From assembly GCA_025358305.1 (NCBI GenBank), contig JANYJZ010000017.1, positions 1 through 53,375 of the forward strand: DNA of 53,375 bases. Reading direction: 5' to 3'. The translations under genes were made by a program, and so were the position numbers. This document shows positions 40,465 to 48,715 of the stretch, piece after piece (position 1 is the first letter of the stretch; each line of letters starts with the position of its first letter). This DNA is from Ignavibacteriota bacterium. GTDB lineage: Bacteria > Bacteroidota > Ignavibacteria > UBA10030 > SZUA-254. The notes under the pieces were generated by a model, which saw only the letters and a program-made list of their open reading frames with translations, was not told where the DNA came from and made no database searches.

Positions 40465-41622
40465 CTAGTATAAGAACATCGGTTTGCCCAGGAGGTGCGT
40501 GATCTTCGGGCGGTACTTCTCGATGTCGTAGAGCTCGTTCACGTCGACCCGTTTCTTGCCTTCGGTGATACTGCTCGCGGAGACCGTCGTATACTTGCCG
40601 TCCCGGAGCGCCACCATCCTTCCGCTCTGCTTCTTCAGGAGCAGGTCGGTCGCCAGATAGCCGTAGCTCGTCGAGACCATGAGGTCGAGCGCGTCCGGCG
40701 CACCGCTCCGCATGAGATACGCGAGCTGCTGGTAGACGGTGCGGATGCCGGAGCGTCGTTCGATCTCGCGGGCGACGAAATCGCCGACTCCTCCGAGCTT
40801 CTTGTGGCCGTACGCATCCTCTTCGCCGCTCAGGTGCATGTCGCCGCCGATCGGCTTGGCGCCTTCGGAGATCGTCATGATGGCGTACCCGCTCGGGTTG
40901 GACGCACGGTCCTCGACGAGGAACGAGACGAGCTTCTCCGTGTCGAAGTCCACCTCGGAGATGACCGCCCGGTCGACGCCTGCGAGGTACGCCGAGATGA
41001 GTGACGTCTCGCCGGAATAGCGCCCGAAGAGCTCCACGACAGCGATGCGCTCGTGGGACCCGGTGGGCGTGCGCAGCGCGTGGATGAATTCGACGCTCCG
41101 CGTGACGGCCGTGGAGAACCCGATGCAGTAATCGGTCCCGTAGACGTCATTGTCCATCGTCTTCGGTATGCAGACCATGGGAAAGTTCTCTTTGTGGAGC
41201 CGGACGGCATAACTCAGCGTGTCATCGCCGCCGATGGCGATGAGGGCGTTGACCTTGAGATGCTCGAGGACGCGCAAGACATGCTTTGTGCAGTCGACCG
41301 GCTTCTCCTTATCCGAGGTCTCGAACTCGGCCTGGAGGAACCCCGGGATCTCTTTCTGTTTGACGCGGCCTGGGTTCGTCCGCGAGGTATGGAGGTATGT
41401 GCCGCCGGTGCGGTCGATCGTGCGGGTGTTCACTCTCGTCAGGGGCACGACATGATCCGCCTGGGAGGAGGGGTCCTCCGGGTTGAAGTTCAGGAGCCCG
41501 CCCCATCCGCGGCGGAAGCCGATCACCTCATGGCCCTCCTCGCTTGCGCGATAGACGGCCGCTTTGATGCAGGGATTGAGTCCGGGGACGTCGCCGCCGC
41601 CGGTGAGTATTCCTATTTTCAT
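40465..41622 (-). CDS. 6-phosphofructokinase, predicted pyrophosphate-dependent
   Basis: A 385-residue group II-type phosphofructokinase that phosphorylates fructose 6-phosphate. The phosphoryl-donor site reads GGDDT (131-135) and PKTMDND (153-159). In ATP-dependent enzymes both discriminating positions are Gly (E. coli G104 and G124); here they are D134 and K154, the pair typical of PPi-dependent enzymes, which run reversibly in glycolysis and gluconeogenesis. The catalytic base Asp is D157. The N-terminal GGGDVPGLN and the GRYSG and ISEGA segments are normal. Own promoter; possibly co-transcribed with mutS. Confidence 0.93.
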   Translation of the reverse strand: MKIGILTGGGDVPGLNPCIKAAVYRASEEGHEVIGFRRGWGGLLNFNPEDPSSQADHVVPLTRVNTRTIDRTGGTYLHTSRTNPGRVKQKEIPGFLQAEFETSDKEKPVDCTKHVLRVLEHLKVNALIAIGGDDTLSYAVRLHKENFPMVCIPKTMDNDVYGTDYCIGFSTAVTRSVEFIHALRTPTGSHERIAVVELFGRYSGETSLISAYLAGVDRAVISEVDFDTEKLVSFLVEDRASNPSGYAIMTISEGAKPIGGDMHLSGEEDAYGHKKLGGVGDFVAREIERRSGIRTVYQQLAYLMRSGAPDALDLMVSTSYGYLATDLLLKKQSGRMVALRDGKYTTVSASSITEGKKRVDVNELYDIEKYRPKITHLLGKPMFLY

Positions 41623-41668
41623 TGGTACTTTCTCTCTCAGAAGTTGGTTTCAGACGTCGTACGAGCAC

Positions 41669-41697
41669 AAAATACGCAAAAAAGCATCATGAATCAA
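41669..41697 (-). promoter_or_regulatory. Putative promoter of the phosphofructokinase gene
   Basis: On the minus strand TTGATT (41697-41692) and TATTTT followed by G (41674-41669) are 17 bases apart; the start would be near 41662, leaving about 40 bases of leader. It is back-to-back with the sigma-fusion promoter. Confidence 0.55.
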
Positions 41698-41729
41698 TTT
41701 CGGGGACGGTTTGCGAAGAGACGCCAAGA

Positions 41730-41758
41730 TTGCATTTGGGCGAAAGTCTGCCTATTTT
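41730..41758 (+). promoter_or_regulatory. Putative promoter of the sigma/anti-sigma fusion gene
   Basis: TTGCAT (41730-41735) and TATTTT followed by TG (41753-41758) are 17 bases apart; the -10 fits the Bacteroidota TAnnTTTG exactly. The start would be near 41765, 42 bases before the ATG. I see no separate ECF-type element, but its own recognition sequence is unknown. Confidence 0.5.
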
Positions 41759-41806
41759 TGCGGGTTCACTGGTCCATCTTTCGTTCATAGCACGCGTTAC
41801 GGATCC

Positions 41807-43291
41807 ATGGCGACAAACCCGCATAAAGCATCACGGCTCGCAGACCACCCGCGTCAGGCAGAGGAGGATTGCACATTTCTTCTCGGCGTCTCCGCCGGCC
41901 AGGAGGAGGCGCTTACGGAGCTCTACGACGCGTACGCTCCCATGCTCCTCGCCCTCGCCTTGAAAATGCTGCGCTCCGTCTCCGACGCGGAAGAGATCGT
42001 CCAGGAGCTCTTTCAGGACATATGGAGGAACGTCTTTTCCGCGATGGAAGGGACGGTGCATACCTGGATGGTGACGAGCACGCGCGACCGGGCGCTCTCG
42101 CGGCTCCGGGCTCGCGGCCAGCGGAGGCAGCCTCAGGCGTTCGATCCGCAAAGCGCTTGGGTCATTCCGGGACTCATCCCAGCCTCCGCCGATGGAATGG
42201 CCCGCGAGGAGATCGTCGCCGCCCTGAAAACGACCAGCCGTGAGGAGCAACAAGTGCTCGCCCTCGCCTACTATGAAGGATTCACCGAGACCGAGATCGC
42301 CGACGTCCTCAGCCGTCCCGTGGCCACGGTCCGGACCCAGCTGAACACGTCGATCATGGCCTTGCACCACGCGACGCCGTGGCATGGTACCACCGCGCCG
42401 TCCCACGAGGGATTCACTCCGGAGAGTTATGCGAGCCGCGCGCTCATGGTGCTTGACGGGGACGATGCCAGGCGGTTCGATGCACATCTCGCCTTGCCGT
42501 GCGAAGCCTGCCTCTCCTATCTGCGCGGAGTGAAGCAGACCGTCGCACTCCTCCCGATCGTCCTTGCCCCGGTCCCCCCCTCGCCCGACATCAAAGAGCG
42601 GATCCTGTTCTCGATACGGCTCTCCCGCGTCGCGGAGGCCGATCTCGGTATCCGCGACATGAGGCCCGATCCGCTTCCGTCGGCGGCCCCCCCCGATCTC
42701 CCGGAGTCGCCCTCCAAAGGCAAGCGCATCCCTTGGCTGATGATAGGCGGCATGTTTCTCGTCCTGTTCATACTCGTCGGTCTGGCTGCGTACGTCGACA
42801 CGCTCATCGACAAGGTCGGCGGCCAGTACGAGTTCATCCAGGGTCAGGCGCACGAGCTCTCTGCACTAAAGACCGAACTGAGCGGAACGAGAGAGATCCT
42901 CTCGGTATTGGATTCGCCCATGCTCGAGATCGTCCGGCTGAGCGGGTTGTCCCCCAGTCCGGAAAGCCACGGCAATCTCTTCTGGGATGCGGAGAGCAAG
43001 ATGGCGGTCCTCGAGGTGACAGAGCTGCCGTATGCGTCAGACGGGACCGAGTACCAGCTCTGGATCATCCTGAAGGACAAATCGATACTGCGGTCAACTT
43101 TGGCGGCCGTTGCGGGTCCCGATTCGGCGAAGATGTATCTCACGGCGGTCCGGCTGCCGGCGGAATTCCAGGACCATGTCGATGTTGTCGCGGTCGTACG
43201 CGTGAGGAAGGACGCTGGGGCTGAGGCGCCGGGAGAGATGTACCTCCAGGGGAGCGCCGGGCCCGGAGGCGCGGATCAGCGGACGAAGTAG
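41807..43291 (+). CDS. ECF sigma factor fused to a membrane anti-sigma factor (RskA type)
   Basis: One 494-residue frame holds both partners of a signalling pair. Residues 34-102 are ECF sigma region 2 (AEEIVQELFQDIW), residues 135-190 region 4 (REEQQVLALAYYEGFTETEI then a helix-turn-helix). After a 15-residue linker comes an anti-sigma domain (204-270) with H227, C232 and C235 in the ZAS zinc position (one residue more than the usual HxxxCxxC). A Pro-rich linker and one transmembrane helix (309-330) follow, then a coiled coil (335-365) and an RskA-type outer domain (370-485; LFWDAESKMAVLEV, EYQLWIILKD). Normally these are two proteins. The sigma part must be freed by proteolysis or act while tethered. 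Start at ATG 41807; no internal start with a ribosome-binding site is seen at the junction. Confidence 0.9.
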   Translation: MATNPHKASRLADHPRQAEEDCTFLLGVSAGQEEALTELYDAYAPMLLALALKMLRSVSDAEEIVQELFQDIWRNVFSAMEGTVHTWMVTSTRDRALSRLRARGQRRQPQAFDPQSAWVIPGLIPASADGMAREEIVAALKTTSREEQQVLALAYYEGFTETEIADVLSRPVATVRTQLNTSIMALHHATPWHGTTAPSHEGFTPESYASRALMVLDGDDARRFDAHLALPCEACLSYLRGVKQTVALLPIVLAPVPPSPDIKERILFSIRLSRVAEADLGIRDMRPDPLPSAAPPDLPESPSKGKRIPWLMIGGMFLVLFILVGLAAYVDTLIDKVGGQYEFIQGQAHELSALKTELSGTREILSVLDSPMLEIVRLSGLSPSPESHGNLFWDAESKMAVLEVTELPYASDGTEYQLWIILKDKSILRSTLAAVAGPDSAKMYLTAVRLPAEFQDHVDVVAVVRVRKDAGAEAPGEMYLQGSAGPGGADQRTK

Positions 43292-44175
43292 TTGATCATC
43301 TTGGAAGCGAGTTTCGCGGCTGTGAGGTCCGGATGGTGGAGTCCCTGTATCGGCGCGAATTCGACGATGTCGCAACCGACGACGGTCTTGCGCTTTCCGA
43401 GCTTCTGGAGAAGTCTCATCGTCTCATCCCAATAGAGGCCGCCGGGCTCCGGCGTCCCGGTCGCGGGCATGACCGACGGATCGAGGCCGTCGACGTCGAA
43501 ACTCACGTAGACGTGTTCCGTCAGCTGATCGATCGCATGGTCGTCCCACCCCTTTGATCCCCGAGTGTATGTGCCGTTCCGGAGTTCATGAGCGTAATGC
43601 GTATGGACGCCGTGCTTGCGGATGAACGCGGCTTCCTCGATGCACTGCGCGCGGATCCCGACCTGGACGAGCCTCCGAGGGTCGATGATCTCGCAGACGC
43701 GCGCCATGATCGAGGCGTGGCTGTACGGCGAGCCCTGATACTCGGCCCTCAGGTCGGAATGGGCGTCGATCTGAAGCACGGAAAGGTTCTTATAGACCGC
43801 GGCGTACGCCCCGATCGGGGCCTGAGAGATCGTATGCTCCCCGCCGAGTGTGAGAACGAACTTCTTCTTGCGAAGGAGAGCGGCGGTCGTCCGGCGTAGC
43901 GCCTCGAGGTACGCCCGGTCCTTCTTCGCGCCGGCGCTGAAGGGGGGAAGCGTGGCGATTCCCACCTCGCGGAAGACCTCGCGCCGGGTCTCTTCGTCGT
44001 AGAATTCGACGTAATGCGACGCCTTCAGGATCGCACCGGGACCCTTCTTGGTGCCCCCGCCGTAGCTTACGGTCCGTTCGTAGGGGACAGGCAGGATCAC
44101 GACACGCGAGGAATCGAAGCGGGAGAACCGTGATTCCGTCGCGAGAAAATTGGACCGGATGCCGAGCGTCTTCAT
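43276..44175 (-). CDS. speB: Agmatinase/arginase-family ureohydrolase
   Basis: A 299-residue ureohydrolase. The binuclear manganese ligands are all in place: H114 (GGEH), D137, H139 and D141 (DAHSD), D227 and D229 (SFDVDGLDP). The substrate loop GSPYSHAS with H153 is as in agmatinases, favouring agmatine to putrescine plus urea over arginine or guanidinobutyrate. The start is the ATG at 44175; the frame continues upstream across the promoter. It converges on the sigma-fusion gene, overlapping its 3' end by 16 bases. Confidence 0.92.
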   Translation of the reverse strand: MKTLGIRSNFLATESRFSRFDSSRVVILPVPYERTVSYGGGTKKGPGAILKASHYVEFYDEETRREVFREVGIATLPPFSAGAKKDRAYLEALRRTTAALLRKKKFVLTLGGEHTISQAPIGAYAAVYKNLSVLQIDAHSDLRAEYQGSPYSHASIMARVCEIIDPRRLVQVGIRAQCIEEAAFIRKHGVHTHYAHELRNGTYTRGSKGWDDHAIDQLTEHVYVSFDVDGLDPSVMPATGTPEPGGLYWDETMRLLQKLGKRKTVVGCDIVEFAPIQGLHHPDLTAAKLASKMINYFVR

Positions 44176-44219
44176 GGAGAGGCCGCAGTGAGATGGTGAT
44201 CGTTCAGAATTCTGAGTCG

Positions 44220-44248
44220 AATATAGCAGATTCCCCGCTGAAATACAA
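44220..44248 (-). promoter_or_regulatory. Putative promoter of speB
   Basis: On the minus strand TTGTAT (44248-44243) and TATATT (44225-44220) are 17 bases apart. The start would be near 44213, within a 10-base palindrome (44205-44214) that could be an operator. Confidence 0.55.
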
Positions 44249-44269
44249 CGGTCGCGCGTTCCACACTGG

Positions 44270-44298
44270 TTGCTTCTCACGGTTTTTTCACCTACCTT
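44270..44298 (+). promoter_or_regulatory. Putative promoter of the DUF2085 gene
   Basis: TTGCTT (44270-44275) and TACCTT (44293-44298) are 17 bases apart, followed by T-rich DNA. The ATG at 44312 is 13 bases further, so the leader would be only about 7 bases and without a Shine-Dalgarno site. Weak by E. coli rules; supported by the identical hexamers before dnaG. Confidence 0.4.
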
Positions 44299-44311
44299 TT
44301 TTCAACCCCGC

Positions 44312-44794
44312 ATGAACGAGACCAGACGCGCATACCAGATCCTCCTTACCGCAGCGACGCTGTGGTGTGCGCTCGTCGTGTCGCCCTGTGTCGTACGCGC
44401 ACTCGCCCCCGGCGCCGCATTCCCGGATATCGTCTATGCGTTCTTCTCGCGCATCTGCCATCAGTGGGATTCCCACTCGCTGCACCTCTTCGGCGTCAAG
44501 TTCGCCGTCTGCGAACGCTGCTCTGCCATCTATGCCGGCACGCTCGCCGGGATACTCCTCGTCCCTGTCGTCCGCGCGTCCCGCCCGATGAAGGAGCGCT
44601 GGCTCTGGCTTCTCGCGGTGGCGCCGATGGCGGCCGACGTCCTCCTGAACGCGACTCCCTGGTACGCCACGTCGCTCGCAAGCCGCGTGGCGACCGGCGG
44701 GTTCTTCGGCGTCGTCGCGGGCCTTCTCATCGCACCGACATTTTTGAACGCATGCGCATCGCTCCTCCACCTCCACGACCCATTACAATCGTGA
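44312..44794 (+). CDS. DUF2085 membrane protein
   Basis: A 160-residue membrane protein with four hydrophobic segments. Between the first two lies the DUF2085 signature: RICHQWDSHSLHLFGVKFAV followed by CERCSAIYAG, giving a conserved Cys-His and Cys-x-x-Cys set that may bind metal. The family is of unknown function. The ATG at 44312 is chosen as it opens directly before the first helix. The next gene follows after 4 bases. Confidence 0.85.
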   Translation: MNETRRAYQILLTAATLWCALVVSPCVVRALAPGAAFPDIVYAFFSRICHQWDSHSLHLFGVKFAVCERCSAIYAGTLAGILLVPVVRASRPMKERWLWLLAVAPMAADVLLNATPWYATSLASRVATGGFFGVVAGLLIAPTFLNACASLLHLHDPLQS

Positions 44795-44798
44795 ACGT

Positions 44799-45317
44799 AT
44801 GAATCAGCAACCCGATAAGTTCATTCCTGCGCTGTACGGCGGGATCATCATGGGGCTCCTCAGTGCCATCCCGTTCGTCAATCTCATCAACTGTTTCTGC
44901 TGCGCCGGGGTCATCCTCGGCGGCGTCGCGGCGGTCTACTTCTACAGGAGCAGCTTCACGCCCGACATGCCGCCCTTCACCTCCGGGGACTGCCTCCTCG
45001 TCGGATTGCTCGCGGGATTCATCGGGGCGTTCGTCGGAACGGCGTTGTCGCTCCTGGTGAGTGCGATCCTCGGAGATCTCATGCGCGAGTTCGCGCAGAA
45101 CGTCCTCCTTCATTCCAATCTGCCGCTCCCGGACGACATCCGGGCGAAGCTCGAGGAGGCGTTCCAGGAGAAGAGCAAGCCGGGCGCGATGATCATCGTG
45201 ACCTACGTCTTCGCGCTCATCATCGACATGATCTTCGGCCTTATCGGTGGGCTCATCGGATACGGGATCTTTAAGCCAAAAGTTGACGCAATGCCGCCGA
45301 TGCCGAAGCCCTTCTGA
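44799..45317 (+). CDS. Membrane protein of unknown function
   Basis: A 172-residue protein with three to four hydrophobic, Gly-rich segments (about 10-50, 64-92, 128-156), a Cys-Phe-Cys-Cys cluster in the first (NCFCCAGVILGG), and a charged amphipathic loop (LPDDIRAKLEEAFQEKSK) between. The ending PKVDAMPPMPKPF is Pro-rich. Its stop overlaps the ATG of the M1-like protease (TGATG), so the two are coupled; it could serve as a membrane partner of that protease. I do not recognise the family. Confidence 0.75.
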   Translation: MNQQPDKFIPALYGGIIMGLLSAIPFVNLINCFCCAGVILGGVAAVYFYRSSFTPDMPPFTSGDCLLVGLLAGFIGAFVGTALSLLVSAILGDLMREFAQNVLLHSNLPLPDDIRAKLEEAFQEKSKPGAMIIVTYVFALIIDMIFGLIGGLIGYGIFKPKVDAMPPMPKPF

Positions 45318-47422
45318 TGACTATCGTGCCACGGCGCAGGGAGGCGCTCCTGCGCCTCTGTGTCTTCGTGTTGGCGCTCGCGCCGAGTCTCCTCCGGGCC
45401 CAGGACGACTCCACGTACGAGATAATCTCCCACCGGTATCATCTCGATCTCTTTCCCACGGAGCAGGCGCTACGGTGTACCGATACGCTCGGACTCCGGG
45501 CGCGCACCGGCGGCGGCCGGTTCGCGCTGCGGCTCTTTCCGGTCTACCGCGTATCCGACGTCCGTGCAGGAGGCCGAAAGGTGGAATTCACCGTCTCGGA
45601 CGATCGCCTTCTCCTGTCCGGGCTCCCCCGGGACTCCGTCGTGGACGTTGCCGTCGAGTATGCGGGCCGGCTTCCGGTCGCCACCGAGTTCACGCAGATC
45701 TCAGCGGACCGGGCGGTCTTTCATGAGGACGGCGTCCTGCCGCACGGCTTGTCCGCGGTCCGCTTCGTCCGGGGAGCCATCACGGTGCCGCGCCCCTGGG
45801 AGGCGATCGCAGTCGGCGCGCTCATCGAAAAGCAGGAGTCAAAGGACTCCACGACCTACGTTTGGGAGTTCGATCAGCCCGTTCCCAGCCTCGGCTGGAT
45901 CTGTGCGGGCGCCTTCGACCGACGCGACCTCGCCTTCGGAAGCACGGCCCTCAGCACGTATCTTCTCCCGGAGGACTCCGCATCATCCGGCCCGCTCCTC
46001 GAAAAAATGAAGGACGTCCTCACGCAATACAACGGCTGGTTCACCCCATACCGATTCCCGAAGCTCGCCCTCGTCGAAGTGGACAACGCGGTTGCGGGCC
46101 GCAATGTCCTCGCCGTGGCCGCGCCGTCCTTCATCCTGGTGAAGAAGATCGCGTTCGAGACGAAGGACGCCTTCAACCGGGCAGAGGCCATCCTTCCGCA
46201 TGAGATCGCGCACCAGTGGTGGCCCGCAACGGTCTTCATCGACGACGCCGATGCGGCGTTTCTCTCCGAGGGCCTCTGCGAATACTCCGCACTCCTCTAC
46301 GCGGAGGCGTCGGGGACGCGCACATCGCGCGATTCCCTCGGGCATCACCCGCTTCTTCGATCGCTGCTTGCGCGGGTCGCCCGGGGGGAGGACCAGCCGC
46401 TCCAGCAGAAGGCCGACCTTCGCGCGATCCCGACGCAGTACCTCAAGGCCTCCTATGTGCACAACATGCTTCGCAGCATCATGGGCGACTCACTCTTCCG
46501 CCGGCTGTATCCCGAGTACGCACGCCGGTACGCGCTCGGCAAGGCAACCCTCGCAAACTTTCAATCGACCGCGGAAGCGCTTTACGGAAGACCGCTTGGA
46601 TGGTTCTTCCGGCAGTGGGTAGAGCGGAGCGGGATACCGCGGCTGAAGATCTATCGCGTCGCGGCCGAACCGTCCGGCACAGGATGGATCACGCGCGGGA
46701 GGGTCCGGATGGTCGGATACGAGAAGTACACGGTTTACCTCAGGGTCGGCGTGGAGACGGCCGGAGCAAGCGCCGGGACGGCGCTCTGGATCGGGACCGA
46801 TTCGGCCGGAACGTACCGCAACGATGTGCCGTTCGAAATCCGTTCGGCGGAGAAGCCGCTTCGCGCTCTCCTCGATCCCGGGGGGGACCTTCTCAAGGTC
46901 CAGAAGATCGCGGTGAAGTTCGGCGAGCTCCGAGACCCGGCCGACGGCGTGATGATCGTCGGGACGGTGCAAAACAGGGGTCATCTCCTGGCGCTGGCGC
47001 GCCACGATTCCGCGGCGATGGAGGAAAGCGGCTGGTCCATCTCGGTGAAGACGGACTCCGCCGTCACGCTCGCCGATTTGCAGCGTGAGCGGGTGTTCCT
47101 CTACGGCACGTCAGCGGAGAACAGCGTTGCGGCGGGACTCGCTGCGAAGTTCCCGATGAAATGCGACGGGGATTCGGCGGTCGTGGAAGGGGAGACGGTC
47201 CGCGACAGCACGCTCGCGCTCCTTCAGGCGGTTGAGAATCCATACCGCTCCTCCGGCATGCTCTGCTGGATCGCGCCGTTGAGCGCCGCGGCGCGGCCGG
47301 AACTCCTGCCGTACGACTTTTCATGGGTGCTTGCGCGGGGGACCGATCTTGTGGCGCACGGTTCGTGGGAAACGACGGATGAGGATATCGTGGTCGATCT
47401 GAGCGGAAGTCCGAAGAGGTAG
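45317..47422 (+). CDS. Secreted M1-like metallopeptidase, diverged
   Basis: A 701-residue exported protein (signal within ALLRLCVFVLALAPSLLRA) with an M1-type zinc site: HEIAHQWW gives H295, E296 and H299, and E318 in LSEGLCEY is the third ligand. The N-terminal 250 residues form the beta-sandwich common to M1 enzymes; the region after residue 440 differs from the usual helical C-domain and looks beta-rich. The exopeptidase GAMEN motif is not evident: the matching place reads DNAVAGRNVLAVAAPSF, so exopeptidase activity is doubtful. The start ATG overlaps the stop of the upstream membrane protein gene. It converges on the histidine kinase gene with a 70-base gap. Confidence 0.88.
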   Translation: MTIVPRRREALLRLCVFVLALAPSLLRAQDDSTYEIISHRYHLDLFPTEQALRCTDTLGLRARTGGGRFALRLFPVYRVSDVRAGGRKVEFTVSDDRLLLSGLPRDSVVDVAVEYAGRLPVATEFTQISADRAVFHEDGVLPHGLSAVRFVRGAITVPRPWEAIAVGALIEKQESKDSTTYVWEFDQPVPSLGWICAGAFDRRDLAFGSTALSTYLLPEDSASSGPLLEKMKDVLTQYNGWFTPYRFPKLALVEVDNAVAGRNVLAVAAPSFILVKKIAFETKDAFNRAEAILPHEIAHQWWPATVFIDDADAAFLSEGLCEYSALLYAEASGTRTSRDSLGHHPLLRSLLARVARGEDQPLQQKADLRAIPTQYLKASYVHNMLRSIMGDSLFRRLYPEYARRYALGKATLANFQSTAEALYGRPLGWFFRQWVERSGIPRLKIYRVAAEPSGTGWITRGRVRMVGYEKYTVYLRVGVETAGASAGTALWIGTDSAGTYRNDVPFEIRSAEKPLRALLDPGGDLLKVQKIAVKFGELRDPADGVMIVGTVQNRGHLLALARHDSAAMEESGWSISVKTDSAVTLADLQRERVFLYGTSAENSVAAGLAAKFPMKCDGDSAVVEGETVRDSTLALLQAVENPYRSSGMLCWIAPLSAAARPELLPYDFSWVLARGTDLVAHGSWETTDEDIVVDLSGSPKR

Positions 47423-47492
47423 TCCGACCGGTTTCCGCGGCGCCCAAGCGTGGGGGAGGGGAGAACAACACGTGTGCAAAGAGAAGGAGGGT

Positions 47493-48710
47493 CTACTTCA
47501 CCAGTCTGATGCGGAACGTCGTGCCTTTTCCGATGCGGCTTTCCTTGACGAAGATCTTCCCTTTGTGATACGTTTCGATGATCCTGCGGGAGAGGCTCAG
47601 GCCGAGGCCCCAGCCGCGCTGCTTCGTGCTGTACCCGGGCCGAAAGATATCCTGCTTCGCCTTCACGTCGATGCCCTTGCCCGTATCCTTCACATCGATG
47701 AAGAGGGCATCACCTTTTTCCTCGAAGGTGAACGTGATAGTCCCGTTGCCGTCCTCCATCGCATCGACGGCGTTCTTGATGAGGTTCTCGATCACCCAGC
47801 TGAAGAGGTCCCGATTGATCATCGCCACGGGCCGGGTATCGGCGTCGATGCTGATGGTGATGTTCTTCCGGTCCGGCGTCCTCGCCGGGAGCCGCCGCTG
47901 GAAGTAGACGATGACACCCTCGATGACCTCGTACACGTTCTCTTCCCGGAGACTCGGTTTCGAACCGATCTTTGAAAATCTCTCCGTGACGATCTGGAGC
48001 CGCTTGATGTCGTTCTCCATCTCCGCGATGGTGACGAGTTGCTTCGGGTTCTCCTCCGCGTAGCCCTTCATGATCTCGATCCAGCCCATGAGGCTCGACA
48101 ATGGCGTGCCGAGTTGGTGCGCCGTTTCCTTCGACATCCCCACCCAGATGCTGCTCTGCTCGCTCCGCTTGATGTAGCTGAACCCGACATACCCGAGGAG
48201 GATGAACATGCCGGCGACGGCGAACTCGATGTACGGAAGCCACCGAAGCCGCGTGATGAACGCGGATTCGCCGTAATGGACGTAGCTGAGGACGATCGTG
48301 TCCTGGACCGAGATCTTGATCGGCGGGTTCTGCGCATCCAGTTCGGCGATGACCCGGCGGAAGAGCGCCGCCTGCGCCGATTCCGAGAGCGTCGAATCGA
48401 TTTCAATGTTGCGGGCGCTCGTTTTGTACGGGAAGATGGGCTGCTGGTGCGCGTCCGTGAGGACCATGGGGAAGTCGATCGTCCGGATCACCTCATCGAA
48501 GATGAAGCTGTAGTCCGTCATATCGACGCCGAGCTCGCTGGGAGGGTTGGCGATGAACTGGAGCGACTTCGCGTAGAGCGCCGCCCCCTGCCGCTCTTTC
48601 TCCAGGAGTTCGTTGACGATGCGCTGGGTATAGAAGAGCGTCCCCACGACGATGAGCACCGCCACGAGAACGAGGGCGGCCTTGATATTTGCCGATCGAG
48701 GGGTCGCCAT
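47493..48710 (-). CDS. Membrane sensor histidine kinase
   Basis: A 405-residue two-helix sensor kinase. Transmembrane helices at about 9-28 and 158-180 enclose a 130-residue periplasmic sensor domain of no clear family. No HAMP domain is seen. The phosphoacceptor is H198 in KETAHQLGTPLSSL, followed by the N box (ENLIKNAVDAM), DTGKGI and GWGLGLSLSRRI of the ATPase. The response regulator is not in the window. The start is the ATG at 48710, 5 bases after the purA stop, so it is probably made from the purA transcript. Confidence 0.92.
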   Translation of the reverse strand: MATPRSANIKAALVLVAVLIVVGTLFYTQRIVNELLEKERQGAALYAKSLQFIANPPSELGVDMTDYSFIFDEVIRTIDFPMVLTDAHQQPIFPYKTSARNIEIDSTLSESAQAALFRRVIAELDAQNPPIKISVQDTIVLSYVHYGESAFITRLRWLPYIEFAVAGMFILLGYVGFSYIKRSEQSSIWVGMSKETAHQLGTPLSSLMGWIEIMKGYAEENPKQLVTIAEMENDIKRLQIVTERFSKIGSKPSLREENVYEVIEGVIVYFQRRLPARTPDRKNITISIDADTRPVAMINRDLFSWVIENLIKNAVDAMEDGNGTITFTFEEKGDALFIDVKDTGKGIDVKAKQDIFRPGYSTKQRGWGLGLSLSRRIIETYHKGKIFVKESRIGKGTTFRIRLVK

Positions 48711-48715
48711 GCGTG

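Noticed and set aside
41807-43291. Reading the sigma and anti-sigma parts as two genes
   Set aside because: No stop or frameshift lies between them and no internal start with a ribosome-binding site is visible, so a fusion is the simplest reading.
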